Source: CAYLRY01 sp964386535 | GTDB lineage: Bacteria > Chloroflexota > Dehalococcoidia > Dehalococcoidales > UBA3254 | Reading direction: 5' to 3' | Assembly (NCBI GenBank): GCA_964386535.1 | Contig: CAYLRY010000011.1 | Location: forward strand, 1-64,000 | DNA: 64,000 nucleotides | Shown: piece by piece, positions 60,601-64,000 of the stretch | How positions within the stretch are numbered: position 1 is the stretch's first letter | Layout of the letters: each line of letters begins with the position of its first letter | The notes under the pieces: model-generated | Told to the model about the DNA's origin: nothing | What the model saw: the letters and a program-made list of their open reading frames with translations, nothing else | Databases searched by the model: none | Position numbers and translations under genes: made by a program

Positions 60601-60911
60601 CCGGCATCCGCCAGTTCGACTGCCAGATTGAGACCGGTCTGCCCGCCGAGTGTCGGCAGCAATCCGTCCGGGCGTTCATGTTCGATAATACGGCTGACTG
60701 AGTCCAAAGTCAGCGGCTCGATATATACAATATCAGCTACATCCTCATCTGTCATGATGGTGGCGGGATTGGAGTTGACCAGCACAGAAATAACGCCTTC
60801 TTCCCGCATAGCTTTACAGGCCTGGGTACCGGCATAATCAAACTCAGCCGCCTGGCCGATGATTATGGGACCGGACCCAATAATTAAGACTTTATTCGGT
60901 TTATTTGGCAA
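57624..60911 (-). CDS. carB: carbamoyl-phosphate synthase large subunit
   Basis: A 1095-residue enzyme that makes carbamoyl phosphate from ammonia, bicarbonate and two ATP. Two ATP-grasp halves are visible ([25 protein letters not shown] and the second [24 protein letters not shown]), joined to an oligomerisation region and a C-terminal MGS-like allosteric domain ([23 protein letters not shown]). The start is TTG at 60911, overlapping the end of carA by 11 bases, which couples the two. The length is about 20 more than typical, mainly at the C-terminal tail. Confidence 0.97.
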   Translation of the reverse strand: [1095 protein letters not shown]

Positions 60912-62070
60912 GGTTCACCATCCTAATAAAATTGTCGAAGAGGTAACGGCTGTCCCAGGGGCCAGGAGAGTCTTCAGAATGATACTGGATGGAAAAGATG
61001 GGCAGTTCTTTATGCCGCAGGCCTTCCACTGTACCATCATTCAGGTTAATGTGAGTAATCTCCAGGGCAGGGGGCAAACCAGCCGCATCAACAGCATAAC
61101 CATGATTTTGAGCAGTAATGTAGGTACGCCCGGAAGCCAGGTCCCGTACCGGATGATTACCCCCCCGGTGACCGAATTTTAGCTTAAAGGTCTTGCCGCC
61201 GAAGGCATGGGCGATGAGCTGATTCCCCAGGCAAATACCCATAATAGGTTTAACTCCAGCCAGACCGCGAACTGTATCGATAGCATAATCCAGGAGGGAA
61301 GGATCCCCTGGTCCTGGTGAAAGCAGAATGCCATCCGGGTCCAGGCGAATAATCTCCGGCGCACCGGTGGTGCAGGGCACTACAGTAACCGAACAGCCGC
61401 GCTGGCAGAGTTGACGCAGGATATTATATTTTAAGCCGCAATCGAAGGCTACGATACGGTAGTCTGGATTTTTCTTTTTCCTGGATTCAATGCCGCAGAA
61501 AAAAGGCATTTCATATCCGCGGTTATCACAGATGGTCTTAAAGCTGCAAGTTTCACAGGGCAATCCCCACTGGTAAGGTTTGTTCGTAGTGACGTCTTTA
61601 ACAAAATCCATGGAACCATAGCCAGGTAGGCTTTTTAAGATTTCCAGGGCCTGTCCCGGGGTTTGAGTGGTGGTCAGATAACCCATCATCACTCCGAAAT
61701 TACGAAGCTTGCGGGCGATAGCGCGGGTATCCAGTCCACAGATACCGGGTATATTATTTTCAAGGAGATATTCATGGAGAGTTTTAACGCTCAGGTAATG
61801 ACTGGGCTCAAGGCATTCTTCCCGCACAATAAAGCCTCTGACCTGGATTTTGCGCGACTCTACATCCAAATTATTGATACCGTAATTCCCTATAAGCGGG
61901 TAGGTAGGCAATACTATTTGTCCGGCATAAGAGGGATCGGTTAATATCTCCTGGTAACCAATCATGCCGGTATTGAAAACAACTTCGCCGTAGCAGTCGG
62001 CCTCTGAACCGAAGGAATATCCTTCGTAGACGGTACCGTCCTGTAAAACCAGAATGGCTCGTTTAGTCAT
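60901..62070 (-). CDS. carA: carbamoyl-phosphate synthase small subunit
   Basis: A 389-residue glutaminase subunit. The class I amidotransferase triad is intact: Cys in MGICLGNQLIAHAFGG, His and Glu in QYHSEDSPGP (usually HPE, here HSE). It hydrolyses glutamine and channels ammonia to CarB. A 30-residue insertion before the amidotransferase domain (genome 61495-61557) carries CETCSFKTIC and another Cys, a zinc- or cluster-like group that standard CarA lacks. The ATG at 62070 follows GGAAGGTG; 62094 is not needed. Confidence 0.95.
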   Translation of the reverse strand: MTKRAILVLQDGTVYEGYSFGSEADCYGEVVFNTGMIGYQEILTDPSYAGQIVLPTYPLIGNYGINNLDVESRKIQVRGFIVREECLEPSHYLSVKTLHEYLLENNIPGICGLDTRAIARKLRNFGVMMGYLTTTQTPGQALEILKSLPGYGSMDFVKDVTTNKPYQWGLPCETCSFKTICDNRGYEMPFFCGIESRKKKNPDYRIVAFDCGLKYNILRQLCQRGCSVTVVPCTTGAPEIIRLDPDGILLSPGPGDPSLLDYAIDTVRGLAGVKPIMGICLGNQLIAHAFGGKTFKLKFGHRGGNHPVRDLASGRTYITAQNHGYAVDAAGLPPALEITHINLNDGTVEGLRHKELPIFSIQYHSEDSPGPWDSRYLFDNFIRMVNLAK

Positions 62071-62271
62071 TGAATACACCTTCCACAAAAACAAACTAGA
62101 AATTTAATAATTAATTTAAAATCAAAAACCAAAGTCAAGTCTTTAATACACATTTTAAATATTAAAAAACAAGCCCAGCATGAACCTGCCGGCTGGCTTG
62201 CCTTTTATACAGCCTGCTTTCAACGTCGGCGGATAGCGCCGGCAATAAGAAATCACTCTTAATGAAAACTA
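62071..62271. other. gap between pyrC and carA with hairpin and possible promoter
   Basis: Read on the minus strand, after the pyrC stop comes a small stem CGGCG-CTATC-CGCCG (around 62224-62240), then the terminator-like hairpin at 62164-62200, then TTGACT near 62131-62136 with AT-rich DNA after it. An internal promoter or an attenuator for carAB is possible. Confidence 0.4.
62164..62200 (-). terminator. intrinsic terminator or attenuator between pyrC and carA
   Basis: On the minus strand CAAGCCAGC pairs with GCTGGGCTTG (one bulge) and is followed by six T. It lies within the pyrimidine operon, so partial termination or attenuation is more likely than a full stop. Confidence 0.6.
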
Positions 62272-63609
62272 TTAAAACTTCATCTCCGGGTCTTGATAGA
62301 CCAGTTTCCCCTGATAAAAAGTGGCCATAATCCGGCCTTTTAGTTTTTCACCGGCCAGGGGCGTATTTTTACCTTTTGAAGCAAATTGCCGGGGGTCCAC
62401 CAGCCATTCACGATCGGGATCAATCAAAATAACATCCGCCGGGCTACCTATAGAAAATGTCCCCAGCTTGCCGAATTTATCACCAATGACGGCTGCTGGG
62501 CCGCAGGTAAGCTTAGAGATCAGTATTTCAAGGCCAAGTTTACCATCATGCACCAGGCTCATCAGGCTACCGAGGGCTGTCTCGAAGATACTGATGCCAA
62601 AAGGCGCCTGGGCAAACTCACATAGCTTTTCAACCTCAGTATGCGGGGCATGATCTGTGGCTATAATATCGATAATATCATCCTTTAATCCCTGGATCAG
62701 CGCCTGTACATCGGCTGCTGTCCTCAAAGGGGGATTAACCTTGGCCAGGGTATTATACCCTACAACCTTTTCTTCTGTAAGGGTCAGATGGTGGGGTGTA
62801 ACCTCAGCAGTAACTCTGATTCCTTTCAATTTAGCCTGGCGGATAAGTTCCACCGAACCACGGGTACTGACATGGGCAATGTGCAGCCGTGCACCGGTCA
62901 ACTCAGCCAGAGCTATGTCCCTGGCTACGATGCTTTCTTCAGCGGCAGCAGGCATACCGGCCAGACCCAGCCGGGTGGCAATGATGCCCTCGTTCATTTG
63001 ACCATTTTCTACCAGCAATTTGTCTTCACAATGTTCAATTAACGGTAAACTGAAAGTCTTGCTGTATTCCATAGCCTGACGCATCAGGCGGGAATTCATC
63101 ACGGAATTACCATCGTCACTGAAGGCCACTACACCGGCGTCAGCTAGCTCCCCCATCTCAGCCAGCGACTCACCTCTACGGCCCCGGGTTATACAACCTA
63201 TAGGCAGAACCCGGACTGCGGCGTTTTTAGCCGCCGTATTATTTACATAATCAACAACTGTCCGGTTATCAATGGGGGGTTCGGTATTGGGCATACAGCA
63301 GATAGTGGTAAAACCACCCCTGGCGGCAGCAAGGGAGCCGGTGGCAATGGTCTCTTTTTCTTCAAATCCGGGTTCCCGCAAATGACAGTGCAGGTCGATA
63401 AAACCCGGGCAAACCAGTAAATTATTAGCTTCAATAACTAAGCAATTATCCGGCTGGCAGGGTGACTCGGGTGAATCCGGAAAAGGCGGATTGTCAGCGG
63501 CTTTACCCAGCCAGGCAATTTTACCGCCGGCTAATAAAAGACTGCCGTTTTCATTTAGTTTTTGGGATGGATCCAGCAACCGGCCGTTTTGGATTAAGAT
63601 ATTTTTCAT
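62272..63609 (-). CDS. pyrC: dihydroorotase
   Basis: A 445-residue type I zinc enzyme that cyclises N-carbamoyl-aspartate. The metal site is seen in CPGFIDLHCHLREPGFEEKETIATGS, EHCEDKLL, LHIAHVST and IIATDHAPHTEVEK. The order and length match PyrC of the operon type. A four-base overlap with the pyrB stop (63606-63609) couples the genes. The ATG is not preceded by a strong site, in agreement with coupling. Confidence 0.96.
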   Translation of the reverse strand: MKNILIQNGRLLDPSQKLNENGSLLLAGGKIAWLGKAADNPPFPDSPESPCQPDNCLVIEANNLLVCPGFIDLHCHLREPGFEEKETIATGSLAAARGGFTTICCMPNTEPPIDNRTVVDYVNNTAAKNAAVRVLPIGCITRGRRGESLAEMGELADAGVVAFSDDGNSVMNSRLMRQAMEYSKTFSLPLIEHCEDKLLVENGQMNEGIIATRLGLAGMPAAAEESIVARDIALAELTGARLHIAHVSTRGSVELIRQAKLKGIRVTAEVTPHHLTLTEEKVVGYNTLAKVNPPLRTAADVQALIQGLKDDIIDIIATDHAPHTEVEKLCEFAQAPFGISIFETALGSLMSLVHDGKLGLEILISKLTCGPAAVIGDKFGKLGTFSIGSPADVILIDPDREWLVDPRQFASKGKNTPLAGEKLKGRIMATFYQGKLVYQDPEMKF

Positions 63610-64000
63610 TGCTTTTTACCTCCACCCAGCAGGTAAAGCAAGGCCATGCGGACGGCCACACCGTTGGTGACCTGTTCATTGATAACGGACTGGGCGCAGT
63701 GAGCTACTTCCCCCGAAATTTCCAGGCCTTCATTCATAGGTCCCGGGTGCATCACCAGCGCTTCTGGCCTGGCCAGAGCTAACCTGGAGGAATTGAGCTG
63801 GTATAATTGAATATATTCACGGATACTGGGCAACAACCCGCTCTGCATGCGTTCCAATTGCAAGCGGAGAACCATTACCACGTCCGCATCTTTCAGGGCT
63901 TTTTCAATATGCGGTTCAATCTTGACCCTGGGGAATACTGTGCCGGAGTCACAAAGACCGGCCGGCAACAGGGTAGGGGGACTGCACAGTGTAACTTCCG
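63606..64000 (-). CDS. pyrB: aspartate carbamoyltransferase catalytic chain, C-terminal part
   Basis: The frame is open to the window edge at 64000, so the gene's 5' part is missing. The visible C-terminal 130 residues (VTLCSPPTLLPAGLC..., then ALKDADVVMVLRLQLERM, ALVMHPGPMNEGLEISGEVAH) are the aspartate-binding half of PyrB, with VLRLQLERM and MHPGPMNRG-type motifs. It condenses carbamoyl phosphate with aspartate. It is the first visible gene of the pyr operon; pyrR or a leader would lie beyond the window. Confidence 0.95.
   Translation of the reverse strand, partial: EVTLCSPPTLLPAGLCDSGTVFPRVKIEPHIEKALKDADVVMVLRLQLERMQSGLLPSIREYIQLYQLNSSRLALARPEALVMHPGPMNEGLEISGEVAHCAQSVINEQVTNGVAVRMALLYLLGGGKKQ

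Noticed and set aside
1..64000. tRNA, rRNA or known riboswitch genes
   Set aside because: No cloverleaf, rRNA-like stretch or familiar riboswitch core was found by reading; a covariance search was not possible here.

Overview
The window looks like a stretch of an uncultured, anaerobic, probably single-membrane bacterium. The best guess is Chloroflexota (Dehalococcoidia-like), with a Firmicutes-type anaerobe as the alternative. This is inferred from gene content, not from a marker gene: lipoprotein-type binding proteins, strong AGGAGG-type ribosome binding sites, the UPF0210/ACT pair, URO-D-family, DUF169 and CocE-type proteins, several acyl-CoA ligases, RtcB with archease, and desulforedoxin-like mini-proteins. 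No rRNA, tRNA or CRISPR array was found.

Layout. 1-1787: end of a PAC2 protein, a low-molecular-weight phosphatase and a small Smr protein. 1784-9172 (minus): a branched-chain amino-acid-type ABC transporter operon (livH, livM, livK, livF) bracketed by two different CoA ligases; the usual livG is absent. Its leader carries an intrinsic terminator. 9582-15498 (minus): a His/Cys-dyad lipoprotein, an SDR epimerase, a ribulose-phosphate epimerase-like protein, a radical SAM protein, and the ACT-UPF0210 pair. 15914-17912: URO-D-family protein and a nucleotidyltransferase. 18068-22715: a membrane/envelope group (LiaF-like protein, Tic20/DUF4870-like protein, DUF2807 lipoprotein, a 51-residue Cys/His mini-protein) divergent from a LuxR-type response regulator, then a small membrane protein and a receiver-only regulator. 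22873-27101: glgC, nadE, MBL hydrolase. 27235-31720: TPP enzyme, DUF169, PPOX-like, cupin and DUF2007 proteins. 31749-40051: accessory-looking DNA, with a decayed HEPN locus, an Fpg/Nei-like protein lacking the catalytic proline, an Fe-S protein, a CocE hydrolase, RtcB/archease and a deleted IS3 element. 40171-52000: thioesterase, GYD protein, acyl-CoA ligase, rhodanese, MMPL exporter, AarF kinase, birA, nth, MFS permease. 52401-55787: foldase, hom, folE. 56080-64000 (minus): pyrimidine operon pyrB-pyrC-carA-carB-pyrK followed by two tandem desulforedoxin-like mini-genes.

Repeats are a notable layer. One is a family of about 100-140 bp palindromic elements with shared ends (33357, 39186, 50301, 50404, 52124). 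The second is intergenic arrays of a degenerate 7-base unit (GAGTTWC and variants) at 6263, 21700, 33230, 34629, about 36505, 38449 and 38534. A third signal is a recurring operator-like palindrome, CTGGTC-N4-GACCAG, at 13617, 20836 and 21590, two of them flanking the LuxR-type regulator.

Working picture: a heterotroph or acetogen-like anaerobe that imports and CoA-activates organic acids, makes its own pyrimidines, NAD and folate precursor, and tunes its envelope through an orphan response regulator. All family assignments come from reading motifs by eye; no database search was run.
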